64,000 bases of DNA from Cyanophora paradoxa. Lineage: Eukaryota; Glaucocystophyceae; Cyanophorales; Cyanophoraceae. This document shows, piece by piece, positions 11,162 through 23,002 of the stretch. The notes beneath the pieces are model-generated. The model searched no databases. It worked only from the letters and a program-made list of their open reading frames with translations, and was not told the DNA's origin. How positions within the stretch are numbered: the stretch's first letter is position 1; the number at the start of each line of letters is the position of its first letter. Position numbers and translations under genes: made by a program. The DNA lies in NCBI GenBank assembly GCA_004431415.1, contig QPMI01000241.1:98853-162852 (forward strand), written 5' to 3'.

Positions 11162-11990
11162 CCTGAAGCCTCGCTGACTGACGTCCGATGCGAGTAACCG
11201 CACGAACCGCCCGATCGGGGAGCCGTCCGGCCTGGGAGCTCCGAGACTCGACTAACTGCCGGCGAACGCTGGGCGCACTGCAGGCTGCAGCTGCTCAAGC
11301 CTAGTAGTAGATCTGCCTTTGCCGGCGCTCGCGTCGATCGCTGACTGCGGAGCGGCGGTCGGCGTCGTTCCGACAGCGTAAAAGCAGTGGCTGCTGTTGC
11401 AGCCTGCAGGCACGCCGCTTCTTGTTGTTATTCAGGAGACTGTACCCCAAACTCAGGAAATTCTTCGGCCGAACACACGAACGGGTCCGCGGCGACTCCG
11501 CGCACACGATCCTGATTCCTGATCATGCATATGCGTGCAGATGAGGATCGGAGCGACGGAGCTGCATCGAGCCACGAGAAAGGGCTAGCGCTAGGCGCCG
11601 CTACCCGGTAGCGCGCGCGCGCTGTCGGCCCAGTGTCGGGGCACTGCGGCTGCAGTGCGGCATGCTCTAGATCTAGCTCTAGATTTCGATCTAGATCGCG
11701 GCCGGGGCGAGGGAACTGATTGAGGGAGCTGCGCATACAGCGCTGCAACTGCGCATGCAGCGCTGCACGGCTGCGCGCATTCATGCCAGTGAAGCTGCTT
11801 AGTGTGTACGCTGCCGGGCCGCCAAAATTGAGCTACAAGCTGCGAAGGAGGTTTAGGGATGACCGCGGCCCGATCGCGGGGCCGCAGCCCGGGCGGCTCG
11901 GCGCGCGGACCCCCGCGGTGCCCGCGGAAACGGGGAGAGGGAAGGGGAGGGGGGTGGGGGGAGGGAAGGGGGGAGGGCGGGCGATGACGA
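11162..11990. other. Intergenic region with a degenerate copy of the neighbouring first exon
   Basis: It separates the exportin-T stop from the start of the membrane protein on the same strand. An 18-bp string at 11569-11586 repeats 11021-11038, which lies in the first exon of the membrane-protein gene; around 11637-11675 there is a second related piece (GGCACTGCGG, CATGCT, TAGATC). Palindromic words (TCTAGATC, GCGCGC) are common. No gene recognised. Confidence 0.5.
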
Positions 11991-14900
11991 TCAGCCCCTC
12001 CTCTTCTCGATGAAAGACTGCGGGGGCAGGCGTCGGGGGGCGCAGGGGGAAGAGAGACGCAAGGACGGGGCCTGGCACCTTGAACCAGTTCCTGGCGAGC
12101 TTCCCCTCGGGGCTCGCCCCCGCCGCGCTCCCCGTCGCCTGCCCCGCCGCCGCCTGCCCCGCCCGCCCCCTGAGCGCGGCCAAGCGAGAAGCCAGAGCGG
12201 AGCGGGGCGGGGCGGGGGCACCTGGATGGCGGCGAGGAACTCGGCGGCGGCGGCGGCGTCGCAGCGGGGGAGGCCCGGCAGCACCCGCTCCGCGAAGTGC
12301 TGCCCCGCACGCTCGGCCTCGCGGAGGGGGGGGGGGGGGGGGGGGAGGGGAGGGGGGGGGGGGAGGGCTACCTGCGCGATCGGCTGCCCGATGCGGACCC
12401 AGGCCGCCTGCGGAGCGGGGCGGGGGGCGGGGCGTTAGGGGGCACACGCCTCTGGCGGGGAGGCGGGGGAGGGGGAGGGGGCGTGCCTTGAGGACGTTGA
12501 GGGCGTCGCCGACGACCTGCGGGGCCCCGAGAGGGGTCAGAGAGGGGCGCCGAGGCCGGGGCCGGGGCCGGGGGCGGGGGAGGCGGGGCGGGCGGGCCTG
12601 GTTGGCGACGGCGTCGGCGAGGTTGAAGGCGGGGCGCATCGGGCACCGCAGCGCCGCCGGCGCCATCTGCTCCACCACGAACTGCGCCCGCCTCAGGCGG
12701 CGGCGCGTCGCGGGGCGGGGTGGGGCGGGCGGGGCGGGGCGGGCCTGGTTGAAGCCGGGGCAGCGGGAGGCCTCGTTCGGGCCGCCCCAGAGCTCGATCA
12801 GCTTCAGCATCGCCAGCAGGCACTGCCGGTTCGCCTGCGCGCGCGCCCCGCCCCGCTCGCACGCCGGCGCGAGCCCGGGGCCGAGGCGGGGCGGACGGCG
12901 GGGTCCGGGTGGCTGCAGCCGGCCACGAGGGTCCCCAGCACGTCGTTCAGCGACTTCACGTTCCCTGCCCGCGACGCGCCGCGTCAGACCGAGCTCCAGC
13001 TCCCGCTCGGAGGGCGGGGGCGTGCCCGGGGAGGTGAGGACGGTGTCGAGGCCGTTCTGGACGAGCATGCAGAGGAGCGTGAAGTAGGCGCGCTGCAGCT
13101 CCGCCCGCTCCCGCTCCTCCTCCGACGGCGCCCCCGCCGCCGTCGCCGCCGCCGCCCCCGCCGCCGGCGTCCCCTGCGTCGCCTGCACGCCTGTCAGAGG
13201 CGATGTCGCGGGCGCGGGGGCGGGCTCCGGGAGGGGGGTACGGCGCGCCTGGACGACGCGGCGGACGAGGACGAGGATGGACTCGTTGACGACCGGGAAG
13301 AGGGCCGCCTGGCGGTGGAAACGTGAGGCGTGGGCGCGGGGCCCTCCGGAGGGGCGCGGGGCCGGGGCGGGCCTTGAACTTGATGACGAGCTGGTTGTAG
13401 AGGGCGAGGAACGCCAGCAGGTCCTGGGCGGGCGGAGGTCGGCCGCGGGGAGGGGACCGGGGAGAGGGGCACGGCACCTTGACGGAGCAGTTGGAGAGGA
13501 GGTGGGAGACGCAGCCGGGGAGGTAGGCCTGGGGGGCGCGGCGGCTCGGGGGGCGCGGGGAGCGTGCCGGGGAGGGGTACGGCGCACGACGACGTCGGGG
13601 CCGAGGACGTCGACCATGCGGTGGAGGAGGAAGATGACCTGGCGGCGCGCGCACGCGGGGTCGGCGGGGCACGGGAGCGAAGGACGAAGCGGGGTTACGC
13701 GGGCGCGCCTTCTGGTGGATGGCCTCGTTGGCGCGGAGGGCGACGGAGACGCGCAGCACCGCCTCCAGGAAGCGCTGCGAGGGGGGTACCGGGTCGGACA
13801 GGAGGGAGGGAGGGAATGTCTGGGGGAAGGGCGGGGGGTACGGTAAAGAGGCCCCAGGAGGCGTCGCGGCGGGAGCCGACGCCGCCGCCGACGGCCTGCG
13901 TCGCGGCGTGCGCGGGGAAGCCTGCGGGGCGTCAGGCGGCTGAGCTCGAGCCGGCTGGGGGCGGGGCGGGGGCGGGGGCGGGGGCGGGCCCTTGGAGAGG
14001 TGGCCGACGGCGGTGACGACGTGGCAGACGAGCGCCTCCACGTGCGGCGCCCCGATCTGGGGGACCCGCCGGGGGTCAGCCCCCGCGCCCCTTCTCACTC
14101 CGTCGTGCGCGCGCGGCGCGCACGAAGTCGCCGGGGGCGGCGGAGGCGGCGACTTGGGCGAGGAGCTCGAGCACGGGGCCGATGATCGCCTGCGCCGGGG
14201 CGCGTGAGGGGCCGGGGCGGGGCGGGGCGAGGCGGAGGGGTGGGGGCGGGCACGGAGAGGTAGGCGGCCTGCTGGTCGGGGGCGCAGATGTCCGACCCCA
14301 GCAGCTGCCCCACCGCCTCGTACAGGTTCACCTGGTCGTCGTCCTACGAACAAAGTTCGAGGGGCGGGGGCGGGGCTGGAGCGGGGCGGGCGGGGCTTGC
14401 CGGGATGGGCCCCTCGGGCTTGCCGGCGGAGAGGCGGGCGCCGGGGGCGCGCGGGGCGGCGCGGGCGGCGCTGACGGCGAGCAGGTCCTGGATCCCCTGC
14501 AGGATCGTCCCCGTGTACGGCGCCAGGCTCGTCCGCAGGCTCTGGGGGGTACGCGTCAGGCCGCAGGGGGGAGAAGGGAAGGCTGGGGTACGGGCGGGCC
14601 TTGGCGAGGCGGAGGAAGAGGTAGGCGGCGCGGCTGCGGACGTGGGGCGACGCGTGCCGCACGCCGCTGCGCCCCGCGCGGTGAGGCCGCGCGCGGGGCG
14701 GGGGGGAGGGGCCGAGGGGCACCGGTCGTCGAGGAAGGCCTGGAGGGTCGCCTGCACCCACGCCGCCTGCTGCCCCAGCGTCTGCGCCCGGGCCCGAAGG
14801 CCCGCCCGCGTCGGCCCGTGCGCCGCGGGGACGAGAGGGCCCACCCAGCCCCGCCCGCGCCGCGCGGACCTTGTAGTAGCGGACGGCGTTCTCGAAGAAC

Positions 14901-17717
14901 ATCAGCTGTACGGCGCGGTGCGGGTACCCCGCCACGTCTGCCCCGCCGCCTAAGCGGGGGCGGGCGGGCGGGCAAGCGCGGCAGCCGGGGGCCGGGGGGC
15001 GGGCTCACTGGACAGGACGATGCGGCCGAGGACCTCAGCGAACGCCGCGTCCTTCGAGAGCGCCTCCTCTGCGGCGGAGGCTCGCGGCGGGCGGGGCGCG
15101 TGGGGCGCGGGGCGGGGGCGGACCGGTGAGGGCCTCCCCGAGCTGGTAGACGAGGGCCAGAGCGGCCTCCACCGGCGCAAACGGGAGCGACTGGCGGGGC
15201 CGGCGGGGGCGGACGTCAGACGCCGGGCGGAGGTCCAAAGGAGGAAAGGCGGGGCGGGCGGACGGCGAGCTGCTGGCAGACGCCGGCGGCGGAGGTGTAG
15301 ACGAAGGACTTGGCGAGCTCCGGCGCCAGCCGCGCCACGTTCTGCAGCGACGCCGGCGCCCGTCAGCCCGCAGTGCGCCGGGGCGGGGCGCCGGGGCGGG
15401 GCGGGGCGCTCGCCTTGAAGACGGTGGCGAGGTCCTTGCGGAACTCCTGGAACTCCGCCTCCTCCTCCCCCTCCCGCTCGAAGCTGTACGTCTCGTCGTA
15501 CTGCAGCCTGCCCCGCCCCTCGGGCTCAGCCGGCTGCGAGGGGCCGGGGGCCGGGGCCGGGAGCGGGGCGGACTTGCGGGCGATGGCGGCGAGGAGCTTC
15601 TGGAAGTGCTCGCCCTCCAGCGCCGACACCGCCGCCCCCTTCTTCACCTGCCCCCGCCCCCTCGCTCGCGCCCCGGTGGGGGGCGGGGTCGGCGGGGGGT
15701 ACGCTCGCTCACCTGGGCGGAGACCATCGCGACGTACGCGTGGACGAACGGCAGCGCCGCCGACGAGACGTCGTCCTGCGCGTCGGGGGCGCGCGGTCGG
15801 CCCCCCCGGGCGGGGCGGGGCCCCCGGGGGGTACGGGCGCACGTCCTCGCTCTCCATGAACTGGAAGACGATCGGGATGAGCTCCACCACCGCCTTCTCG
15901 CACGTCTCTGCGCCCGTACCCCGCGTGGGGCGAGGGCCGAAGGCGGGGGGCACAGGCGGGCGCGGGGCGGGGGCGGCGCGGCGCACCGACGACCTCGGCG
16001 GTTCCCGGCCCGGGCTTCTCCATGAGCTGAGGGAGGGAAAAGAGGCGGGCGATCAGGCTCGGGAGGGGGAGGGCCGCGGAGGGGCGGGGAGGGCGCCTTG
16101 TCGATGATGCCGAGGAGCTCGAGCCCGACGCCCTGCGCCGCCAGCGTCGAAAGCTTCGCCGAGTCGTCGCCCCACTTCTGCGAGGGCGTCACGGGGGTAC
16201 GCGGTCTGGCTCCTGGGGGGTACGCACCGGGGCGATGGTGCGGATGACTTCGATGAGGCGGAGCTGCGCGGGCGGCTCGCGGGGGGGAAGAAAAAAGGAA
16301 GGGAAAAGGAGGGGAGAGGAGGGGGGCGTGCCCGCTCGATGAGGGAGGCCTTGAGCACGGGGTCCATCCCCTTCCCGACCATCTGCGCCCCCGGCCGCGT
16401 CAGGCAAGCGGAGAGGGCGGGGCGCAACGAAACATGAAGGCGGCGCACCTCGAGGAGGCAGTCCGCGGCCTCGTCCCGAAGCTGCGGGCTGCGGCGGGGC
16501 TCGCGGGGGTACAGGCGCGCGGGGTGGGGTCGGGGGCGGGGGTACGCGCCTGGAAAGGAAGGTGAAGAAGAGCTGAACGAAGCGCTCCGTCGCGACCAGG
16601 CCGATGTCGATCCAGGCTGGCGGGAGGGGGGTACACGTTATGCTCGGGCCCCGGCGGCGTCCGGACGAGTGGACGGGGGGGGGTACGCTCTCACCGACGT
16701 AGCGGGCGAGGGTGGTGAGGCAGGCCTTGGCGAGGTCCGGGGCGCTCGCGTGCGTCCCCAGCAAGATCGTGTACCACGCGTCCACAAGCTGCGGGGGTAC
16801 GCCGTTACTTCCTTTTCGGGCACGCGGATTCCTTTTGCAGAGGCGCGCACCGCCGGGACGCTGGTGTGGCGCATGGCGTTCTTCTGCAGAGGGCGTAAGA
16901 AGGTAGGGGACGGAGGGGCGGGAGGGTACGCGCGATCTGGGCGTTGCGCTGGAGCTCCTGCTGGGGGCGGGAGAAGTCGAGCGAGGCGATCTCGTCGTCC
17001 ACCGTGTTCAGGATGCGGAAGAACATATCCACGAGCGCCGGCACCCCCGTCTGCGGCCGGGGTACGCGTCGCTCGGCGCGGGCGGCAGGGGAGCGCGGGC
17101 GGGCGGGCCTGGGCCATTCCGAGGAGGTCGTGGAAGAACGAGGGCCACTCCTCGGGGTACTCGAACTTGGCCAGCAGCACGATGCACTGCGCGAACTTGT
17201 TCTTGAGGAGTACCGCGCGGCGTCAAGGGCGGCGCGCGGCGGGCCGGCGCGAGGGCGGTTCGGGGCGCGGGCGGGCGGCTGCGAGGATATACTGCCGGTC
17301 GGGCGAGAGGCCGGGGACGACATCGCGCAGGTACTGCAGGAATGCGTTCCTGAGCGCCGCGCGGTCGGACGCGTCGATCTGGGCCAGCCTGCCGGCCCCG
17401 CGCGATCGTCAGCCGTGCGGCGGCGAGTCGTGCCCCGCGCGGGCAACGCACCGCTGCTGAATGACCTCTTGGATCAGTTGCATGCACCAGAACGTGACTT
17501 GCGGCGGCGCAGTGGCCGACGTGAGGATCTGCTGGACGCACACCTTCCACGAGTCTGCACCGCCGCCCGGGCGTCAATCGCGAGCGGCCGCGGCGATCTT
17601 GCAGAGCGCACCAGGCTGCGTCTTCCACTGATCCAAGAACGCCGACGCCTGCGCCTTCACCGCCGGGTCCGCCGTCGGGTTGAAGACGAGGGAGACCGCT
17701 TGCTCCAGGCTCCCCAT
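11991..17717 (-). CDS. XPOT: Exportin-T (tRNA nuclear export receptor)
   Basis: Karyopherin-beta family receptor that carries mature tRNA out of the nucleus with Ran-GTP. Start at 17717 (MGSLEQAVSLVFNPTADPAV). Removing a 57-nt intron (17555-17611, GTGCGCTC...GTGCAG) gives TQP-DSWKVCVQQIL, the exportin-T N-terminal HEAT pattern. Further exons match the family in order: FWCMQLIQEVIQQR (about 17480), LLAKFEYPEEWPSFFHDLLG (about 17170), VDMFFRILNTVDDEIASLDF (about 17020), KLVDAWYTILLG (about 16780), WIDIGLVATERFVQLFFTFL (about 16600), MVGKGMDPVLKASLIE (about 16370), LRLIEVIRTIAPV (about 16250), KAVVELIPIVFQFMESED (about 15880), then HEAT exons to the C-terminus SFIEKRRG at 11991. There are more than 20 short introns, several starting GC, many starting GTACCCC. 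The full family architecture appears present. Exact boundaries in the Ala/Pro-rich 3' half are less certain. Confidence 0.9.
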
Positions 17718-18680
17718 CGCTGCGCTGCGGTAACGCAACGCACGTCAGCACATCGCGCTCCCGTCGCACCCGCCCGCTTGGCCGCACGTCACCGTGATGT
17801 GCGCTTGGCGCTCGCCGGCGTCGGTCGCGAGATCGGTGGCGTCGGTCTGCTATGCCTCCATCGTGGCCTTCGTGTTCGTGAGAGTGTCCCTGGTCTGCAC
17901 CGGCGGTTGGAGGAATTGCTTGCTGGAGGGGTATACGTAGAGGGCGGCCACCTGCAGTTGCGCGGCGAAAACAAAGAAGCGGATCGATGTCTCCATCATG
18001 ATCAGAGCTCGTGACTGGCGCGGCGGATCGCCGCGGCGATTTGCCGTTCGCCGCGGCGCAGCTGCAGCAACTGCAGCCGCCGCACGCGTTCGATCGCTTG
18101 AGGACGCGGCCGCGGGCATCGATGTCGGCGCGAGTGCCCGGCCTCGACGTCGGCGCGCCATGGCCCCCGCGCGCCTCGACGTCGGCGCGCGCCGCCCTGG
18201 CGCCCGCGCGCGCCGCGGCCGCAGGCCGCGTCGGCGCCGGCCCGGCGGTGTTCGCGCGCGCATGCAGGGGGCGTAAATTTCGATTTGATCGAGGGGAAAT
18301 TAATTCGATGCTTGATCATGAGGGGGCTCTATATAGCTAGCTAGCGCTAGCTGCGCGCTAGCTATAGATCTAGATTATAGATCGAGCTCGAGGGGGTGCT
18401 AGCTAGGACCGGAGGGGCCGGGGCGCCCCGGCCCGGCTGCATGAGCTCGAGGGGATCGGATCCGGATCCAGAGTGCATATATGCATGAGGGGAGCGCGCA
18501 TGCGCATGCATGCGTGCGCGCGCATGCTCGCGAGCTCGAGATTAAATTCGAAGGCAACCTATATATATAGGCCTTATATTTAAGAGCTCGAGACGTATAC
18601 ATCGCGCATATCGGTATCTCGATCGACGAGCTCGAATTGGAAGCACCGCAGCAATTGCAAACACGTCCTTCCACCGACAC
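17718..18680. other. Intergenic region, palindrome-rich
   Basis: Lies between divergent genes. 18120-18200 carries three copies of a TCGA(C/T)GTCGGCGCG word. 18330-18640 is unusually dense in self-complementary words (AGCTAGCTAGCGCTAGCT, AGATCTAGATTATAGATC, TATATATATAGG). No RNA gene recognised. Confidence 0.5.
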
Positions 18681-19419
18681 ATGTCTGACTGGCTATCCTG
18701 GCTCGGGACGAACCGTCCCCACGACGTCCGGCAGGCGGTGCGCGCACCGATTTCTTCGAGCGCGAGTGCTTCTCGCGTCGTACGTGATCTTGAGCGCGGA
18801 CTGCAGCCCGAGACGAATCAGCCCCGCCGCCGGAGCCTCGTCGACGCGCTCCTCGGCAGAAACAAATCAGAGCCGGAGCCCGTCGTGCGCGCACCTTGCT
18901 CAATATTTTAATTTAGGCCACGTGAGAGCACGAGAGAGCGAGCAGAATCCTCGCTGCGGAACCTCAATTTCTTATGCCTCCCCTTCCAGTTGAAGTCGGA
19001 ATTTCTGACGCCTCCCCTTCGCGATCCAGCACGGCCCGAGCGTGTACAGAACTGGGCACGAGAACACGTGGGCTGACGTGTTCGACCCCGCGCGCATGCG
19101 GCGTGTGGGAGACGGTGCGATCGCCCCGCGCGCGCTCCCGCTGTGCCTTCGCGCTTCCTCACAGCTTCTTCGCCGCTTCTTCCGCAGACTTCTACGACAA
19201 TCCCAAGGTGGACATGCGCAGCATCGACCAGATCATGGCTCAGTCCCGCGCCGGTGCGGTCTTTGCTGTAGGTGTCAAATTAATTTGATCTCGCCCTTGA
19301 ATTTGATTCGGCCCGTCGGCCCAGGCAAGTCGAACCTGGACAAGCAAGAGGCGCTCCAGGAGCAAGCGGCCGCGAAGTGCGCACGAGCGCTGGGCGCTCT
19401 TTCCAAGATCGCGTGCTGA
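18681..19419 (+). CDS. Small protein of unknown function
   Basis: Not recognised. Start at 18681 (MSDWLSWLGTNRPHDVRQAV); the exon continues to about ALLGRNKSEPEP (18885). Later exon-like blocks share one strand and have intron-like borders: VYRTGHENTWADVFDPARMR (about 19040-19098), DFYDNPKVDMRSIDQIMAQS (19187 onward) ending before GTAGGTGTC at 19268, and GKSNLDKQEALQEQAAAKCA from about 19325 to the stop at 19419. The last block is amphipathic helix-like. No signal peptide or membrane span. Its 3' end meets the convergent membrane-protein gene. Exon linkage is inferred from frame, borders and protein-like composition only. Confidence 0.45.
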
Positions 19420-19737
19420 TCCCCCCCGGCGGCGCAGCCGGGAGATGGCGAAGGAGCGCGCGGACTGAAACTGGCCGATCGTCCATGTACAGTAGACTGG
19501 GAAGGAGCAGTCGCTAGGCGATAACGATGCGCTTGAGATTGTGTACATAAGAATAGCGAGTCGATGAAGAAGGGAACTGCGGGGGTGGGAAGAGCCTGGG
19601 CGAACGGGCAGGGATGGGAGGCCGAGGAGGGGGCATGGCCAGAGAAGTTCGGAGCGGGCACTCCGGCGGAGCCGGCGGAGGTGCTAGTTGAACGATTGCC
19701 CCGGGACCAACGTCAGATGGACTGCGGGGCACGTGGA
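19420..19737. other. Convergent intergenic region
   Basis: About 320 bases between two 3' ends. Nothing recognised. Confidence 0.4.
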
Positions 19738-20866
19738 TCAGAGGGGACCGGGGCTCGGGGCGCGGCGGCGCGCACTCCTGAGCTTGTGCGAGTATACAAT
19801 GGAGGCCAGCTTGACGCCTGCATGCGGCGCGTCGAAGGGCGCGGCGGGGCGGGGCGAGGGCGGGGGGCGAAAGGGGCCCGCACAGGACTCGAAGAGGTAG
19901 AGAAGGATGGCGCCTGTGACGGCCGCCCCGTACTTCCCCGGGGAGACCAGGCCCTGCGCCGCCAGGCTCGACGTCACCAGCGTCACCCCGTCCACCAGCA
20001 CTGCCACCCCGCCTTCAGCGGGCGCGGCGGGCGCGGCGGCGGCGCCCCGCGGGCACCCGAGATCGCCGAGAGGACTCCGTACACGTAGAGCGCGTGCACT
20101 CGCAGCAGATCTGCCGGCGAGCGTCGGCGACACGCGCGGTGCGGGCGGACGCGCGCGGGGCGGACCTTGCGCGTAGTACCTGCAGGCGCGCGCGCGCCTC
20201 CGAGTCAGGGGCAGCGAGGCGTCCGGAGCGGCAAGCGCCGCACCCGAGGAAGAGCAGGCCCATGTCGACCGCCGAGAAGTTTGCGAGAACGAATGACCCA
20301 ATGAAATAGTAGATGACCTGCGGGCCGTCGGCGGCGGCGCAAACGCGCGCGCGGGGCGTGGGCCGGTGTAGTCTCACATCGAGTCCTAGCATGAGAGCGA
20401 GGGAGCGCCGGAACTTCTTCGACAGGTCTTTCGAGATGAGGCTAGGCGTTGGATGCAGCGCCTGCGCAAGATGCAGCGTTCGTGTGAGCGTGGAACCATT
20501 GAATAGCTAAGGGGCGCGGAGGGGCGCCGAGTCGCGCTAGCTGCCGCCGGCGGCACGACGAAGCGTGTGTTGTGTGCTCTGCAACCGCCGGACCCGCTGA
20601 CCACACGCGAGCTCGGAACACAAGCCGCGGCCGACCACATCGGCGCATATGACCGGACGCGCTTTAGGGGGGGCGTACGCGCTTAAAGGGCATACCGTCG
20701 CATCACTTCTCGCAGCGCCTGAGAAGAAGTGCTCTGGCGGGGCGTCAGGCCGTGAAAACCGGTCCGGCGTGCTCGCCAACCACAAAAACGTACCCTGAGC
20801 TTCGGGATCAATGCGCGGGTCGTTTTCAGGAGCGCGCAGGAAGTCCCCGAAGCCAGAGAGACTCAT
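19738..20866 (-). CDS. Predicted multi-pass membrane protein, unknown family
   Basis: Not recognised. Start taken at 20866 (MSLSGFGDFLRAPENDPRID); an in-frame Met upstream at 20935 is possible. Later exons: NGSTLTRTLHLAQALHPTPS then KDLSKKFRRSLALMLGLD (about 20510-20375), VIYYFIGSFVLANFSAVDMG then LLFLG (about 20310-20235), LLRVHALYVYGVLSAI (about 20105-20058), and VAVLVDGVTLVTSSLAAQGL leading into AAVTGAILLYLFESC (about 20010-19885). That gives three or four hydrophobic spans. Introns of about 45-75 nt separate them. The last exon and the stop (taken as 19738) are the weakest part. Its start faces the C2-domain gene about 190 bp away, so the two probably share an upstream region. Confidence 0.5.
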
Positions 20867-21057
20867 TGTCCACGCTCCTGCTGCAAACTTGTGTGGGAAC
20901 GAAGTCTGCGCGCCTACCCTTGCAGTCCTCGACACTGCGTACCCCCGAAGTGTGGCGAAGCGAGCGAGGCGTTGCTCCGCAATCGCCTTCCTTCGTTAGC
21001 TAAGCTTTGGCGGGAATACGTCGTCCAGAGTATATGCTGTGCTGAACAGCCGTAGGG

Positions 21058-22950
21058 ATGCGCAGCCCGCGAGCTTCGGCGGGGGGCCTTCGCGGCCGGT
21101 TGGAGTGTCAGCTGCACGCCGCAAAGGGCCTGAACGAGCTCTCGAAGCCCTTCTTCAACCTGCGAGTGCGCGGACCGGATCGCTCGATGATGCGCCGCGC
21201 GCAGCACAACGGGGCCGGCGTTGATCGATCTCTCGCAGGTTGGCTACTCACAACGACAGAGCGGCCTCGGCAGTCCGGTCCCGGCCAACTCCAGCCCGGC
21301 GACGGTGCACCCCAACGATGCCGTCCCCATGGGCGCTGTCTTCAGCTGGGATGAGCGTGAGCACTGCCGTTGGCATTCTTACGTGTGCTATTATAACGGA
21401 GCGAGAGCAGACTTCCGTTTCGACGTCTCCGCTCTGACCGAGCCTGTGCTCTACATCAGGCGAGCACCGGCCGGCCGTTTCGGAACGCCCCGAGGGCGGC
21501 TAACCGCGCGGCACGCAGCCTGTGGGACGCAGCGACGGGGAAGCAAACGACGCGCATGGAGCTCGACTTCCAGAAGATGGCGAGCCGCGACCCGCCGAAG
21601 GTACCGTCCCCGCCGCACCCCCGCCTCGCCCCGCGCGCGCGCGTGGCTCACGGGGCGGGCCCCGCAGGCCGATCTGTGGGTAGGCCCGCGCCGAGCTCCG
21701 CGGCGCCGCGGCGCCGGGCAGCGCCGCCGCCTCACGCGCCTCAGATCCCCCTCGTGGCGCTGACGCGGGAGCAAGCCTCGCCGGGCTCAAGCGGGGCGGC
21801 CCCGGGCCCCGCCCCCGTCTGCGGCACCGTCCGCATGTCCTTCGGTGCCGCACCTCCCGCAACGGCCGCGGATCCGTACCCCTCACGCGCCGCGCCGCGC
21901 CGCGCCAACCGCCAGAGTTCCACCACAGCGCGGAGGGGACGCCGCGGCTGCCGTCGCCGCGCGACCTCTTCCCGCTGATGCCCGTCGCCTCCGAGGCGCC
22001 CTTCACGCTCGTGACCGCCCCGTGCGGCGAGCCCGAGCAGGCGCACGCCCCCGTCCCCGCCGCCGCCTTCCCCCCCTCGCCCCAGCGCGGCCTCCCGCGG
22101 CGGCCCGACCTCCCCTCGCCCCTCCGCGTCGTCGCCTCCCGCCGACCGTCCAGGACGACCTGGAGGCGGCGCGGGCGGCGGCGGGGAGCCCGCCGGCGGA
22201 GCCCGGCACGCCCGAGCGCATCCAGTCGGCCGCCACGTCGCCCCCGCCCAAGCAGCGGCCCTCGCCGAGCCGCTGCAGCCCGTCCGGCGACCTCGACGGC
22301 TGCGAGCGCGCCTTCTCCTCGTCCGCCAGCGCCCTCACGTGCGCCCGCGCCCCGCCCCGCCCCGCCGGCCGACTCTTTCCCCCGCCCGCGCGCTCCGACG
22401 CGGCCCCCCCGCAGGCCGCGCAAGCACCGGGCCCTGCTCGAGTCCAGGCTCCGCGGCCGTGCCGGCGCCAGCTCCACGCCGCCTCCTGCCGGCGGTCCGC
22501 CCCGCGCCCCGCCGCGCCCCGCCGGCGCGCCCCGCGGCTGAGGCCGGCGCGGCAGGGTGCGCCCCGGCGTGGTGCGAGCGGCATGGGTGCACCTCTCCGC
22601 CCCGCGTCGACGTGCGGCCCCCGGCCTACCGGCAGGCCCTCCCCCGCCCCTGCGCCTGACGGCGGGCGCAGGCGCTGAGCGGCATCCTCCTCCCCGCCTG
22701 CCTCGGGGGCGCCTGCTTCGGGCCCTCCCGGGGCGTCCCCGCCCGCGGGCGCGCCCCGGAGGCCAACCCGGGGAAGGACCCGGCGGCCCTCGAGGCGCCG
22801 GGCACGCCGGCCTCGGCGGCGGCAACGGCGGCGGCGACGCCGAGGACGCCGGGGAGCCCGGAGGGGGCGGCGGGGCGGGGGCGGGGTAGAGGCCGCCGAT
22901 CTCGAGCCGGAGGGCGCCTGGGCCGCCGAGCGCCTCTTCAGGAACCTGTA
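21058..22950 (+). CDS. C2-domain protein with Pro/Ala-rich tail
   Basis: The start at 21058 is tentative. The first exon gives LECQLHAAKGLNELSKPFFN, the first two strands of a C2 domain. Removing GTGCGCGG...CTCGCAG (about 21168-21239) gives FFNLR-VGYSQRQSGLGSP, and removing a 54-nt intron (about 21357-21411) gives FSWDE-HFRFDVSALTEPV, followed by YI and then LWDAATGKQTTRMELDFQKM. This is a complete C2-like beta-sandwich; only some of the usual Ca2+-binding Asp residues are seen, so a membrane- or protein-binding C2 is as likely as a Ca2+ sensor. The rest is low-complexity Pro/Ala/Ser with short ordered pieces (TVQDDLEAARAAAGS near 22142; RKHRALLESRLRGR near 22420) and ends AAERLFRNL at 22950. 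Exon choice in the tail is uncertain. Confidence 0.6.
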
Positions 22951-22973
22951 GCAGCCAGCGCTGGGGCCCGACA

Positions 22974-23002
22974 CCCCCCCCCCCCCCCCCCCCCCCCCCC
23001 CC
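22974..23002 (+). repeat. Run of 29 cytosines
   Basis: Uninterrupted C29 beginning 24 bases after the C2-gene stop. It is a likely G-quadruplex (other strand) or i-motif former and a sequencing-error hotspot. Confidence 0.95.

Noticed and set aside
17851-17999. Short minus-strand frame with a hydrophobic start (METSIRFFVFAAQLQVAALY) upstream of exportin-T
   Set aside because: It has a stop before exportin-T and no splice route into it; it could be a 5'-leader frame but nothing supports a separate gene.
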